Assembly: GCF_025567125.1 (NCBI RefSeq)
Contig: NZ_JAOQJI010000015.1
Span: 21,597 to 85,596, forward strand
DNA length: 64,000 nt
Origin: Phocaeicola fibrisolvens
GTDB lineage: Bacteria > Bacteroidota > Bacteroidia > Bacteroidales > Bacteroidaceae
Reading direction: 5' to 3'
Under the pieces are notes generated by a model that saw only the letters and a list, made by a program, of their open reading frames with translations, was not told where the DNA came from and searched no databases. Below, piece after piece: positions 52,587 through 63,024 of this stretch. Numbering within the stretch: position 1 is the first letter of the stretch; every line of letters starts with the position of its first letter. The position numbers and the translations under genes are program-made.

Positions 52587-53627
52587 ATGCGTAAATTTAC
52601 TATTTCTCCTATAGCCTGTCCGGAGCTGGAACAGGCAGCCCGTGAAAAGATTGACAACTTGACGAAGCCCAAGGGTTCTCTGGGGCGTTTGGAAGAACTG
52701 GCTTTGCAGGTGTGTATGATACAGCAGACTTTGTCACCTTCCTTAAAATGTCCGCACAACCTGCTTTTTGCGGCCGACCACGGTATTGTGGAAGAAGGAG
52801 TCAGTGCATCTCCTAAAGAAATTACCTGGCAGCAAATCAGCAATTTCCTTCACGGAGGGGCAGGCATCAATTTCCTGTGTCGCCAGCACGGTTTCCGACT
52901 GGTGATTGTCGATGCCGGAGTGGATTACGACTTGCCCTACGAAAAAGGAATTGTCAATATGAAGGTACGCCGGGGTACCCGTAATTTCCTGTACGGCGAT
53001 GCGATGACTCCCGAAGAGATGGATTTGTGTCTGGAGCGAGGTACACAATGTGTGGACCGGGTGAAGGAAGCTGGTTGCAACGTCCTCAGTTTTGGTGAGA
53101 TGGGAGTGGGAAACACTTCCGCTTCCTCTCTGTGGATGAGCTGCCTGACGGGAATCCCCTTGGAACAGTGCGTCGGTGCTGGCAGCGGTTTGTATGGCGA
53201 AGCCATGACCCATAAGTTCAAAGTGCTTCAGCGGGCCCTTCAAAATTTCTCCGGCGACCATACGGTAGAAGAAATCCTGTGCCGTTTCGGAGGGTATGAG
53301 ATGATGATGGCCGTAGGCGGCATGCTGCGTGCAGCCGAGCTGCGCATGGTCATTCTGGTAGATGGATTCATCATGACCAACTGCATGTTGGCAGCCTCCC
53401 GCCTGTATCCGGAAGTGCTTTCGTATGCCGTGTACGGACATCAGGGCGATGAGAGTGGCCACAAACTCTTGTTGGACTATCTGCATACCCGTCCGTTATT
53501 GAATTTGGGATTGCGCTTGGGAGAAGGAAGCGGTTCGGTCTGTGCCTATCCGATACTCGATTCTGCCGTGCGGATGTTGAATGAGATGGACAACTTTGCG
53601 CATGCTTCCATTACCAAATATTTCTAA
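52587..53627 (+). CDS. cobT: Nicotinate-nucleotide:DMB phosphoribosyltransferase
   Basis: A 346-residue CobT that activates dimethylbenzimidazole to alpha-ribazole phosphate. Family motifs are visible: LTKPKGSLGRLEELA, LLFAADHGIVEEGVSASP, FLHGGAGINFLC, GEMGVGNTSASS and the C-terminal LRLGEGSGSVCAYPI with the catalytic Glu. Position between cobU and cobS (gaps of 3 and 4 bp) fits the nucleotide-loop assembly pathway. Confidence 0.97.
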   Translation: MRKFTISPIACPELEQAAREKIDNLTKPKGSLGRLEELALQVCMIQQTLSPSLKCPHNLLFAADHGIVEEGVSASPKEITWQQISNFLHGGAGINFLCRQHGFRLVIVDAGVDYDLPYEKGIVNMKVRRGTRNFLYGDAMTPEEMDLCLERGTQCVDRVKEAGCNVLSFGEMGVGNTSASSLWMSCLTGIPLEQCVGAGSGLYGEAMTHKFKVLQRALQNFSGDHTVEEILCRFGGYEMMMAVGGMLRAAELRMVILVDGFIMTNCMLAASRLYPEVLSYAVYGHQGDESGHKLLLDYLHTRPLLNLGLRLGEGSGSVCAYPILDSAVRMLNEMDNFAHASITKYF

Positions 53628-53631
53628 GCGT

Positions 53632-54378
53632 ATGCATAATTTGTTGGCTGCTTTGATGTTTTTCACCCGTCTTCCTTTCTGGCGGATTTGCTCTGTGCTT
53701 TCTGAATGTTTCCGGCACGTAGTGAGCTATTGGAGCCTGTGCGGATGGCTCACGGGTGGGGTGATGGCCCTTGCCTTTTGGCTTTTTTCCCTGTGGTTTC
53801 CAATCCACGTAGCGGTGTTGCTGGCATTGTGTGCTCGTCTTTTTCTCACGGGTGCCTTGCATGAAGACGGCTTGGCCGATTTCTTCGACGGTTTTGGCGG
53901 AGGACGCGATCGGGAAGGGATTCTTCGTATCATGAAGGACTCCCATATCGGGAGTTACGGAGTGCTGGGGCTGATTCTGTATTACCTGTTGTCGTTTTCC
54001 CTGCTTGTTTCTTTGCCGGTGCCGGTTATCCCCTGGGTGTTGTGGGTGGCCGACCCTTTTTGCAAGTTTGTGTGCAGTTTTATGCTGGTGTTCCTGCCCT
54101 ATGCCCGGAAGGTGGAAGAAAGTAAGGCCAAGGTGGTCTATACCCGCATGAGTACTTCGGAGTGGATGGCCAATGCGGTAGGGGGATTGTTGCCTCTGTG
54201 TTTGCTGCCTGCTGCCTATTGGGGGATGCTGTTGTTTCCCTGCGTGCTTTTTGCCGCATTGGTGTGTTTGCTCAAGCATCGGCTGGGAGGATATACCGGC
54301 GATTGTTGCGGAGCCCTGTTCCTGTTGTGCGAGTTGGTGTGCTGGCTGGGAGCGGTGGCAGTTACTTATAATTTTTAA
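53632..54378 (+). CDS. cobS: Adenosylcobinamide-GDP ribazoletransferase
   Basis: A 248-residue polytopic membrane enzyme (cobalamin synthase) that joins the alpha-ribazole part to adenosylcobinamide-GDP. Characteristic: LMFFTRLPFW at the N-terminus, LFLTGALHEDGLADFFDGFGGG with metal-binding Asp residues, RMKDSHIGSYG-type motif (RIMKDSHIGSYG) and GGYTGDCCGA. The ATG at 53632 (MHNLLAALMFF) is the family-like start, 4 bp after cobT. Confidence 0.96.
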   Translation: MHNLLAALMFFTRLPFWRICSVLSECFRHVVSYWSLCGWLTGGVMALAFWLFSLWFPIHVAVLLALCARLFLTGALHEDGLADFFDGFGGGRDREGILRIMKDSHIGSYGVLGLILYYLLSFSLLVSLPVPVIPWVLWVADPFCKFVCSFMLVFLPYARKVEESKAKVVYTRMSTSEWMANAVGGLLPLCLLPAAYWGMLLFPCVLFAALVCLLKHRLGGYTGDCCGALFLLCELVCWLGAVAVTYNF

Positions 54379-54391
54379 GGATAAATAGAAG

Positions 54392-56410
54392 ATGAAAGTA
54401 TATTTGGTTCGACATACTTCGGTCGATGTGCCTTCCGGTACGTGTTACGGTCAGACTGATGTGCCTCTGCGGGCTTCGTTTGAAGAAGAAGCGGCGGTGT
54501 GCAAGGAAGCCATCCGGCGCACCGGCATCGGCTTTACCCGTGTGTATGCCAGTCCGTTGTCCCGTTGCACGCGCCTGGCCGCCTATTGCGGCTTCCCAGA
54601 TGCGGAACGTGACGACCGGTTGAAAGAGATGTACATGGGCGAGTGGGAGATGCAGCGGTTTGATGAAATCACCGATCCACGTATTCAGGAGTGGTACCAG
54701 GATTACCTGCGGGTACGTACTACCGGCGGAGAGTCTTTCATGGACGTGCTGGCCCGGGTATCCGATTTTCTGGACCATTTGGACCGTACTTCAGGTCCGG
54801 TGCTGATTTTTGCCCATGGCGGGGTACTGGTGGCTGCGCAGGTCTATGCGGGAAAGGTGAGACTGGAAGATGCCATGCAGGCATTGCCTCCTTACGGGGG
54901 AATGGTGGAAATCGATTTGCCGCTTCCCCGCTTGCATCCGGTCATGCTGGCTGGTACGGGCAGTGACGTGGGGAAGAGTGTGCTGGCTGCGGCCTTGTGC
55001 CGTATTTTCTTGCAGGATGGGTATCATCCGGCCCCGTTCAAGGCTCAGAATATGGCGCTCAATTCGTATGCCACACCCGAAGGACTGGAGATTGGTCGGG
55101 CACAGGCGGTGCAGGCCGAGGCAGCGGGTGTGCCTTGCCATACTGACATGAATCCCTTGTTGCTGAAATCCACTTCCGACCGGACTACCCAGGTGGTGCT
55201 GAACGGCAAACCCATCGGCAACCGGAGTGCGTATGAATATTTCCGTACTGAAGGGCGTGAGGAGCTGCGTCGGGAAGTCAATCAGGCCTTCGACCGGCTG
55301 GCAGCCCGTTACAATCCGATAGTGATGGAGGGGGCCGGCAGTATCTCGGAACTCAACCTGAAGGATACCGATTTGGTGAATCTTCCCATGGCGCGTCATG
55401 CTCATGCCGATGTGATTCTGGTAGCCGATATCGACCGGGGAGGTGTGTTTGCCAGTGCCTACGGTTCGGTGGCGTTGCAGACTCCGGAAGACCGCAAGCG
55501 CATCAAAGGAATCATCGTCAATAAGTTCCGTGGCGACCTTCGTCTGTTTGAGCCGGGTGTGAAGATGCTGGAAGAGATTTGCGGCATTCCGGTACTGGGC
55601 GTAATACCGTACTATCAGGATATTTACATCGAAGAAGAGGACTCGGTGGAACTTTCCCAGAAACAGCGGAAAGCGGTGCAGGGAAAGGTCAATGTGGCGG
55701 TGGTCTTACTCCGTCACCTGTCCAATTTTACCGATTTCAATATGCTGGAGCATGACGCACGGGTGAATCTGTACTACACGAACAACGTGGACGATTTGCT
55801 GAAAGCCGATATCATCCTGTTGCCAGGAAGCAAGAACACCCTCGGCGATTTGTATGAACTGCGCCGTAACGGGGTGGCACAGGCCATTCTTCAGGCCCGC
55901 CGCCACGGGGCAACCGTCATGGGAATCTGCGGTGGCTACCAAATGATGGGACAACGCATTGCCGACCCTGACGGAGTGGAAGGCGATGTCCGTCAGTTGC
56001 CGGGACTGGGACTGCTGCCGGTGGAAACGGTCATGGAGGGGGAGAAGGTGACGCGTCAGGTGCGTTTCTCTTTCCTAAAATCCGATACGCCGGATTGTAT
56101 GGGGTATGAAATCCACATGGGACGTACCTCGGCAGTAGAAGGGGAGACAATGGCTCCATTGGTTTATCTGGAGGATGGAACTCCAGACGGATGTGTGGCA
56201 GACCGGAAATGTGCGGGTTCCTACATTCATGGGATACTGGATAATCCGGCAGTTATCGAGTGGTTGTTGGCACCTTATGCCGAAAAACTGACGCAACCGG
56301 CATTGGATTATGTCGCTTTTAAGGAAGAACAATACAACAAACTGGCAGACCATGTGCGGAAGCACCTGAACCTGCCGTTGCTTTATCAAATACTGACGAA
56401 AAATGATTAA
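54392..56410 (+). CDS. cobQ: Fused alpha-ribazole phosphatase - cobyric acid synthase
   Basis: A 672-residue in-frame fusion. Residues 1-~178 are a histidine-phosphatase domain (VRHT with His8, GEWE 83-86, AHGG with His142), matching CobC, which dephosphorylates alpha-ribazole phosphate. Residues ~181-672 are a full CobQ: P-loop GTGSDVGKS (188-196), FKAQNMALNSYATPEG, ADIDRGGVF, and a glutaminase half with Cys513 (GICGGYQ) and His613 (YIHGIL). CobQ amidates adenosylcobyrinic acid diamide at four carboxylates. Both active sites look intact. The two are separate genes in most species I know. It overlaps the next gene by 8 bp. Confidence 0.93.
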   Translation: MKVYLVRHTSVDVPSGTCYGQTDVPLRASFEEEAAVCKEAIRRTGIGFTRVYASPLSRCTRLAAYCGFPDAERDDRLKEMYMGEWEMQRFDEITDPRIQEWYQDYLRVRTTGGESFMDVLARVSDFLDHLDRTSGPVLIFAHGGVLVAAQVYAGKVRLEDAMQALPPYGGMVEIDLPLPRLHPVMLAGTGSDVGKSVLAAALCRIFLQDGYHPAPFKAQNMALNSYATPEGLEIGRAQAVQAEAAGVPCHTDMNPLLLKSTSDRTTQVVLNGKPIGNRSAYEYFRTEGREELRREVNQAFDRLAARYNPIVMEGAGSISELNLKDTDLVNLPMARHAHADVILVADIDRGGVFASAYGSVALQTPEDRKRIKGIIVNKFRGDLRLFEPGVKMLEEICGIPVLGVIPYYQDIYIEEEDSVELSQKQRKAVQGKVNVAVVLLRHLSNFTDFNMLEHDARVNLYYTNNVDDLLKADIILLPGSKNTLGDLYELRRNGVAQAILQARRHGATVMGICGGYQMMGQRIADPDGVEGDVRQLPGLGLLPVETVMEGEKVTRQVRFSFLKSDTPDCMGYEIHMGRTSAVEGETMAPLVYLEDGTPDGCVADRKCAGSYIHGILDNPAVIEWLLAPYAEKLTQPALDYVAFKEEQYNKLADHVRKHLNLPLLYQILTKND

Positions 56411-57413
56411 CGGACACGGAGACGATGCCTTTCGCTATGCGCATATTCGGGCTAATTTCAGTTCGAATGTGTATCACCGGGTGAATCATGACGGGTTGAA
56501 CTGCTATCTGGTCGAACGGCTCTCGTGCATCCGTTCCTATCCGGAACCGGAACCCTATACGCTGGGGGTAGAATTGGCCCGGCTGTATGGGGCGCGTCCG
56601 GAGGAAGTGTGCGTGACCAACGGGGCTACGGAGGCCATTTACCTCATCGCGCAGGCTTTTCGGGGCAGTCGTTCCCAGGTATGGATACCTACGTTCAGCG
56701 AGTATGCCGATGCCTGTTGTCTGCACGCCCATCGGGTAGAAGGTATCTCCAGCGTGGAGGCCTTGACGGAGGAAGAAGGGATATGCTGGCTGTGCAATCC
56801 GAACAACCCGACGGGGCAGACGTGGGAGGCGGATACGCTGCGGCGTTTGATTACGCAGTATCCCCGGACCTTGTTTGTCATCGACCAGTCGTACGCGCTT
56901 TTTACGGAGAAAGAGGTGCTTTCTGTGGCCGAGACCGTGGCCCGTCCCAATGTCTTGCTGTTACATTCCATGACCAAATGTTTTGCGGTACCGGGACTGA
57001 GACTGGGTGCCGTGACGGGAAACGAAGCCCTTCTTCAGCGGATACGCGCCTGCCGCATGCCGTGGTCGGTGAATGCGTTGGCCGTGGAAGCCGGACAGTA
57101 TTTGTTGCGTCATTTGGGCGACTACCGGATGGAGGTACCGGCCTTGCTGGCAGAACGGAAACGGGTGGCCGAGGCACTGGAAGCTACGGGTGGGGTAGAG
57201 GTGCTCCCTTCGGATACCCACTATTTCCTGGCCCGTTTGCGGAGGGGAAGTGCGTCCGACCTGAAAGCCTATTTGGCCGAACGTCATGGGCTGCTCATTC
57301 GGGATGCATCCAATTTTGAGGGACTGGACACTCGTTATTTCCGCATTGCGATACAGACAGAAGAAGAAAATAATTTATTAATTGAAGGCATACGCGAATG
57401 GATACGTGGATAG
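56403..57413 (+). CDS. cobD: Threonine-phosphate decarboxylase (PLP enzyme)
   Basis: A 336-residue fold-type I aminotransferase-like enzyme that makes (R)-1-amino-2-propanol phosphate from threonine phosphate for the cobinamide side chain. Signs: FSSNVYHRVNHDG near the start, CVTNGATEAIYLIAQAF, CNPNNPTGQ, FVIDQSYALF with the PLP Asp, and HSMTKCFAVPGLRLG with the Schiff-base Lys. CobD rather than a histidinol-phosphate aminotransferase is indicated by its place between cobQ and cbiB. Overlaps both neighbours. Confidence 0.9.
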   Translation: MINGHGDDAFRYAHIRANFSSNVYHRVNHDGLNCYLVERLSCIRSYPEPEPYTLGVELARLYGARPEEVCVTNGATEAIYLIAQAFRGSRSQVWIPTFSEYADACCLHAHRVEGISSVEALTEEEGICWLCNPNNPTGQTWEADTLRRLITQYPRTLFVIDQSYALFTEKEVLSVAETVARPNVLLLHSMTKCFAVPGLRLGAVTGNEALLQRIRACRMPWSVNALAVEAGQYLLRHLGDYRMEVPALLAERKRVAEALEATGGVEVLPSDTHYFLARLRRGSASDLKAYLAERHGLLIRDASNFEGLDTRYFRIAIQTEEENNLLIEGIREWIRG

Positions 57414-58336
57414 AAATGGTACTGATTCCCCTGTTGGGAGGATGCTTGCTTGATAAGTTATTGGGCGACCCTTTGTGGCTGCCTCATCCGGTGGTAGGGT
57501 TCGGAAAACTGATAGCCCGGTGTGAACGGCGGGGTAATCAGGGTGTACACCGCAAGCGGAACGGAGCGCTGACAGCCGTGGGGCTGATTCTGTTGGTCTT
57601 TTTCGTGAGCTGGGGGCTGTTGGAAGGAGCCAATCGGATACATCCCTGGTTAAAGGTAATCCTTTCGGTAGTAGCCGTATTCTATTGCCTGGCCGGAAAA
57701 ACCTTGATAGACGAGGTGCGGAGGGTATTTGAAGCTGCCGACATCTCCTTGGAAGCCGGACGGAAACAAGTGTCGCGCATCGTAGGTCGGGACACTTCTG
57801 CCTTGTCGGACCAAGAGGTACGTACGGCAGCCTTGGAAACCTTGGCCGAGAACCTGAGCGACGGGGTGATTGCCCCTCTTTTCTGGTATTTCCTGTTGGG
57901 CGTGCCCGGTATGCTGGCGTATAAGATGGTGAATACCCTCGATTCCATGATAGGCTACCGGAACTCGCGTTACAAGGACTTCGGTTGCTGGGCTGCCCGT
58001 ATAGACGATGTGGCCAATTATCTTCCGGCCCGACTGACCGCCCTGCTTATGGTACTGGTGTCCGGTCGCTGGTCGTTGCTGAAGTTTGTGGCTCATTATG
58101 GCCGGATGCATGCCAGTCCCAATTCCGGCTATCCGGAAGCGGCTTTGGCCGGTATCCTGAACTGTCGTTTTGGCGGGCCGCACGAGTATTTCGGGGAAAC
58201 AGTCTACAAGCCCTTCATCGGCAGCAATCCTCGTTCGATAAATAGTGACGACATGCGTCGGGCCATTCGTATCAATCGGTTGGCAGAGGGATTGATGCTG
58301 TTGCTGATGGCCGTAGTTTATTGGATTGTTTCTTGA
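57398..58336 (+). CDS. cbiB: Adenosylcobinamide-phosphate synthase
   Basis: A 312-residue membrane protein that attaches aminopropanol phosphate to adenosylcobyric acid. Conserved: LLDKLLGDPLWLPHPVVGFGKLI-type start, VGRDTSALSDQEVRTAALETLAENLSDGVIAPLFWY, and NTLDSMIGYRNSRYKDFGCWAARIDDVANY. It overlaps cobD by 16 bp and closes the cobU-T-S-CQ-D-cbiB operon. In the literature the CbiB and CobD names are swapped between species; here cbiB is the membrane enzyme. Confidence 0.96.
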   Translation: MDTWIEMVLIPLLGGCLLDKLLGDPLWLPHPVVGFGKLIARCERRGNQGVHRKRNGALTAVGLILLVFFVSWGLLEGANRIHPWLKVILSVVAVFYCLAGKTLIDEVRRVFEAADISLEAGRKQVSRIVGRDTSALSDQEVRTAALETLAENLSDGVIAPLFWYFLLGVPGMLAYKMVNTLDSMIGYRNSRYKDFGCWAARIDDVANYLPARLTALLMVLVSGRWSLLKFVAHYGRMHASPNSGYPEAALAGILNCRFGGPHEYFGETVYKPFIGSNPRSINSDDMRRAIRINRLAEGLMLLLMAVVYWIVS

Positions 58337-58375
58337 AAGATTTTCGAGGGAAAGTCCATTTTCTAGTGAATAGAA

Positions 58376-58475
58376 GAAACGCCTTTACGTTTAGATTGAA
58401 ATGCAAAGTCATTTTCATTTAAACGTAAAGGCGTTTCAATAAAACATCCTTGCGTTTGAATTCAAGCACAAGGAT
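58376..58475. terminator. Two adjacent hairpins between cob operon and fimbrillin genes
   Basis: First, an 18-bp perfect stem (58376-58393 against 58420-58437) with a further inner stem in its loop. Second, a near-perfect palindrome centred on GAATTC at 58446-58475, with T-rich sequence on both sides. They separate two convergent operons and can terminate both strands. Confidence 0.65.
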
Positions 58476-58484
58476 ATTTTATGT

Positions 58485-60758
58485 TTATTGATAGATGTAT
58501 TCTACATCAGACTTTTTGAATCGGAGGATACGGGTGTCACTCGAACCGGCTCCGTTTTTAGCTGGATAGTAAGCGTTCATTGCACCTACGAAGTACCATC
58601 CTTGTCCGTTGTCAGGAGAATAAGTTGCCCACAACATCGAATTATAGTGTGCATGCTTGATACCGTTGGCATCCCATTGAGCTCCAGGACCGTACCATAC
58701 AAGTGGTTCGTATTGTGATTCAGCCTGATTGTACATTTGGATGTAAATCAAGTCACTCATTGCTACTGTTCCAACAGTGATGTCATTTCTTCGCCGTTGG
58801 CGTCGCTGGATGTTGCTGCCACCATTCCAAGCAGTGGTATGCCCTCCATCCCACATCATCCAGATATATCCGCTGGTAGAATTCAGAACTCTTTCAAAGT
58901 TTTCCATGGAAGGAAGTTCGTATCCGTCGGGAGCCATGGCAGTTGATGGCAGTTTATTGATATGGACAGTGGAAGTTCCGTATCCTTCCATTTTGGCTAC
59001 TCCATTGTCATCAATCACCTGCATACCTTGTGTTGTTTTGCCTTGGTACTGCCATTTCCATAAGTTGAAAAACTCTTCTGCCGTACAGTCGCGCAAATAG
59101 TCAAAAAGGCTTTTCCCTTCTTTGGCTGCCGGATCGTCTGAGGATAAGATCTGGTCATTGAAATTCTTTGAGTCGCCCATGGCGTTATATTTACACCACC
59201 ATACTCCATTGAGGTAAGTTACCGGAAGTCCCCAGTTACGGCGGATGACGGTATATTCCTCCCTTTCAGAACCATCGATGTTGCAGATTACTAGTTTTGC
59301 TTTTTGTTCTCGTCCGTTGGCTGTTTGGTCATTAGGCTTCCATCCACCCAGAACACGGAATGAGTTGACCGTTTCGTTTCTTTCTGCCAGTTTGATCCAG
59401 TGATCCTCACCGCTTTCATATTCTACGGTCAGTTTCTTGGATTCCGGCAGGGTCAGTATTCCCAGTTCATTGTCGATATAACGTCCGAAATCGTATACGT
59501 AGCTATCATTGTATTGAATCAGTCCTTCTATTTTAGTTGGATTATCAGACAAAACCAGTGTAAGGTAGTCGTCTGGATAGGTTTGATTCAATCCCTTGCG
59601 ATGGAAACGTAGTTTGATTTCTTTTCCAGGTACTCCCAGTCTCCATCTTTCCTTCTGTATGCGGAACAAGTTTTTTCCCATTGTTTCCGGGCTCGTTCCT
59701 CCCAAGGTTTCTACAGTCAGTGGCATTTCATCTGGAATGAATTCCAGTTCATCGTCACAATCCACAGCCAGTGTCAGTTCTGTAGCCATATAAGGAAGAA
59801 TCACACGGTTCTTGTCTGCTGTAACTGTAACGGTTCCAGGTAGGTCGGAAGCTTTTGTGTCGACTTTCAAACTGCCAGCTTCAGAAGCAAGCGTATGATC
59901 ACCTCCGTCTTCCCATTCGATGACACTTAATGTGATATCTGTTGTCACCGGGTCTGTACCGATGTTCAAAGTATAGACTGTATTTCTTTTCAGGATAGCC
60001 GGAAGATTGGCTTCTACAGTTCTACTCTGTCCTTCTACTTTCATTTTGATACAGACTTTCAGATCTGTTCCGCTCTGTTCATAGACATAAGCAATCCCTT
60101 CCGTACTGGTTTCCAAGGCTTGTGGAAAGTCTGTAGCAATGTCCTGTACTGTTTCATTCTCTGGTGCAGATACTGGATTCTGTTGAAAGAGATAGGATTG
60201 TTTCGTCATATTTTTCAGCACCACTTGTTCTACCTGCACCGATTTAAGGGTTCGGATGGACAGGTCGAAACGAGCTGTTCCTCTTTTCAGAGTCATGCTT
60301 CCTGTATTTTGTGACAAGTCAAGCATACCGGAGAAGAAATCAGCCGCATGTATATTGCCTTCCGTGTTGGAAAGAGTGACTTTCAGCCATTCCTCTTCAG
60401 AAATACTACGATTCTTCATTTCTTGCAAATTAATTCGGTCGGCAGTATTGGCTAACATGTAGAGGTGTCCCGATTGTTGGTCAGTTTGTAACACATATTG
60501 GTTATTCTCTTGTCCGAACTCGGTATAGATTTCTGTCAGTATTCCGTTTTCAAACAAACAGGCCTGTAATTCATTAATCTGTCCTTCTTCCGGTAAAGCT
60601 GCGTTTCTGCCGTCGATGCTGAACACACCGATATCAGCTTTTACAGTCCGTATGTGTGCATTGTCAATGCCTTCTTTTGTCATCTCCTCGTTACAGGAGG
60701 TTGTCAGGAATACGGTGGAAAGTATACCGAAAAATTGTATGTATTTTTTTATGTGCAT
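58485..60758 (-). CDS. Fimbrillin-like (FimB/Mfa2-type) surface lipoprotein
   Basis: A 757-residue lipoprotein (lipobox TTSC, Cys22). The N-terminal ~290 residues have a fimbrillin/FimB-Mfa2-like beta-sandwich layout (LQACLFENGILTEIYTEF, MLANTADRINLQEM, LPAILKRNTVYTLNIGT). A middle part is strand-rich. The C-terminal ~250 residues carry NGVWWCKYNAMG, KNFNDQIL, APDGYELPSMENF and end in VEYIYQ, suggesting a tip or accessory fimbrial domain. It is a diverged paralogue of the next gene, which shares the same C-terminal landmarks. It lies 45 bp downstream of that gene. Confidence 0.75.
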   Translation of the reverse strand: MHIKKYIQFFGILSTVFLTTSCNEEMTKEGIDNAHIRTVKADIGVFSIDGRNAALPEEGQINELQACLFENGILTEIYTEFGQENNQYVLQTDQQSGHLYMLANTADRINLQEMKNRSISEEEWLKVTLSNTEGNIHAADFFSGMLDLSQNTGSMTLKRGTARFDLSIRTLKSVQVEQVVLKNMTKQSYLFQQNPVSAPENETVQDIATDFPQALETSTEGIAYVYEQSGTDLKVCIKMKVEGQSRTVEANLPAILKRNTVYTLNIGTDPVTTDITLSVIEWEDGGDHTLASEAGSLKVDTKASDLPGTVTVTADKNRVILPYMATELTLAVDCDDELEFIPDEMPLTVETLGGTSPETMGKNLFRIQKERWRLGVPGKEIKLRFHRKGLNQTYPDDYLTLVLSDNPTKIEGLIQYNDSYVYDFGRYIDNELGILTLPESKKLTVEYESGEDHWIKLAERNETVNSFRVLGGWKPNDQTANGREQKAKLVICNIDGSEREEYTVIRRNWGLPVTYLNGVWWCKYNAMGDSKNFNDQILSSDDPAAKEGKSLFDYLRDCTAEEFFNLWKWQYQGKTTQGMQVIDDNGVAKMEGYGTSTVHINKLPSTAMAPDGYELPSMENFERVLNSTSGYIWMMWDGGHTTAWNGGSNIQRRQRRRNDITVGTVAMSDLIYIQMYNQAESQYEPLVWYGPGAQWDANGIKHAHYNSMLWATYSPDNGQGWYFVGAMNAYYPAKNGAGSSDTRILRFKKSDVEYIYQ

Positions 60759-60803
60759 ATTGATGGTTTACTTGTCTGTTTTCAAATTTTTATTTCAATT
60801 CAT

Positions 60804-62996
60804 TTATTCATAAATGTACTCTACCGGAGTCTTGACACATCGGATGGTACGAGTTTTTTGCGCATTGTTGGCTGCATATTTGAACCAGTTTCCTTTTCCA
60901 GTACTTTGTGCATACCCTTCTATTAGCCAAGTGCTTCCTGAATTACCATACGTGGCGAATAGAATCATCATACTGGAGATACTGGTTTCACTCCATTGAT
61001 GTCCCAATCCGCACAGAGTCAGATGATTTCCTCCATATTCGAAGTCATAGAAGGTAATCGGTCCATACTGTAGCCCTTTGAAGGTTGCGTTGCGTTCTAC
61101 TACATTGAAATTCAGACGCTGTCCCAGGCCGTTATTAAAAGCGCCAGGGTTGTAATAGGCCAGGTTACAGTTTGTTCCCCATGTGTAGAAACGGTAATTG
61201 TTATAATCCGGAATCTGATATCCGTCGGGTGCCATAGAGGTGGGATTCAATGTACCAAAATTGTCTGACTGGTTTTTATAGCCTTCGTAATAGAAGATGC
61301 TGTCGTTATGAGTCAGTTTTAATCCATTGAGATTTCCCGCCTGATATTGGTCTCCCAAAATATTCAGAAATTCTTCATCGGAACAATTGGTTAAATATTC
61401 AGCCAGACTTTTATCTTTTGCCGGATCTGTATGAATTAGAATCTGGTCGTTAAAATTCTTTGCGTTACCTCTCAGGTTATATTTACACCACCATACTCCA
61501 TTTATGTTTATTACTGGTAATCCCCAGTTCAAACGTTTGATGGTATAGGTTTCCGGATGTCCTCCATTAGTGTCGGAGATAATCAGCTCACCAATTTGTT
61601 CCCTTCCGTCAGCATGAGGGTCATTGGGTTTCCATCCTCCCAGTAGACGGTAGGTATTGTTTCCTTCGTCGGTCAGTTTCATCCATTGGGACTCTCCTTC
61701 GTTGAATTTCAGTTCCAGTACCTTTCCTTCCGGAACAGTGATTTCTCCTAGTTCTCCATCGATGTATCGGTTGAAATTGCATACTCCGTTCTCGTCAAAC
61801 TGGATGGCTCCTTTGACAGAGACTGGATTGGGCATGAATACCAATACGACTCTTCCTGTCTGCAAGTTCCCTTTGTGTACATCCAAATAAATGTATTCGT
61901 ATGTACTGCCTGGCATTTTTTGTGAACTGGATACATTGAATTGTGCTACGGGGGAAAGATTCCGTGACAGGCTGACTGGAGTGATATTTACGCCATTGGC
62001 TTGTCCCTGAATGCTTACTTCCGCACCTGTCTCAGCTGCCAGAGTGAGTTGAAAACTACTTTCCCAACAAGGAACGAACACTGTATCACAGAGTGCATTC
62101 AGGATGACTCCTTCTGATAGTTTGGAGTTTTCTTTATCCACAAGTCCTTTGTAAGAAAGGTCAGAATCAGAAGACGATCCGCTTTCCCAGTTATCGGTCA
62201 ACACTTCTACTTTCAGGTCTGCTCCATTTCCATATACTTTTAATGTATAGATAGTATTACGTTTTAGTGCCGGAAGGGTCGTTTTCAGTCGGTGCCATCC
62301 TCCGTTTGCGGTCATCATGATTTCCACTTCATGTCCGTTTGTATATTGTTCCGGGAGATAGAATAGAGTCGTCTTCCCATTTTTAAAGGGCTGATCTCCA
62401 AAATCTTTTGTCAAACTGGTCTTTTCAAATTCTTCAGGTGACTGATTGGCATCTTGTTCATTGACAAATCCGGTCAATGCTATTTCCTTTATAATTACAC
62501 TGTTTACCTCTGCATCTTGGAAGGGTGAATCCAAATCAATACGGGCTACCGCACGTTTTAGCGCAATCGATAAAGAACTGCTTTCAATGTTCAGGTTAGC
62601 TTTTCCGCCCATCAGCAAGTTTTCAGATGTCATTTCTTCTGATGTGGCTGTCAGTTTCAGAAAGTCATTCAATGTAGTGATATCCTTCTGAAGGTTTTCC
62701 TTAGCAATAACCTTTGTGCTGTTGGCCAGAAAATACAGGCTTCCTTTCCGTTGTTCAATTTGAAGCTGGCACGTACCTTCTTCGTTTATTTGTAGGGAAT
62801 TAAATGTTTCTTTTAATATCCCATTCTCAAAACGGTAGGCATTGAGTGTGGTTATTTGTGATTCTGTGTCGCTGGCTGTTCCGTTTGTCATTCCCGTTCT
62901 TGAAAAGTGAACGGCTAATGTTCCTGTGGCTTCCTGCGTGTGCTGAACGTCTTCATGGTTGCATCCACTCAGTAAAAATAAGCCGGCGCTTGCCAA
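60804..62996 (-). pseudogene. Fimbrillin-like lipoprotein with IS-truncated 5' end
   Basis: A 730-codon paralogue of the downstream gene (FENGILKETFNSLQ, FLANSTKVIAKENLQ, LPALKRNTIYTLKVYG, NGVWWCKYNLRG, KNFNDQIL, final VEYIYE). Only the last part of its lipoprotein signal survives (YILTLASAGLFLLSGC). The start and promoter were replaced when the IS5-type element inserted at about 63010, and a TAA lies at the junction. Translation could restart only at TTG 62996, giving a signal peptide without its basic end. Probably silenced. The downstream paralogue may lose its transcription as well. Confidence 0.7.
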
Positions 62997-63024
62997 TGTA
63001 AGTATATATTAGACTTTATATAGA

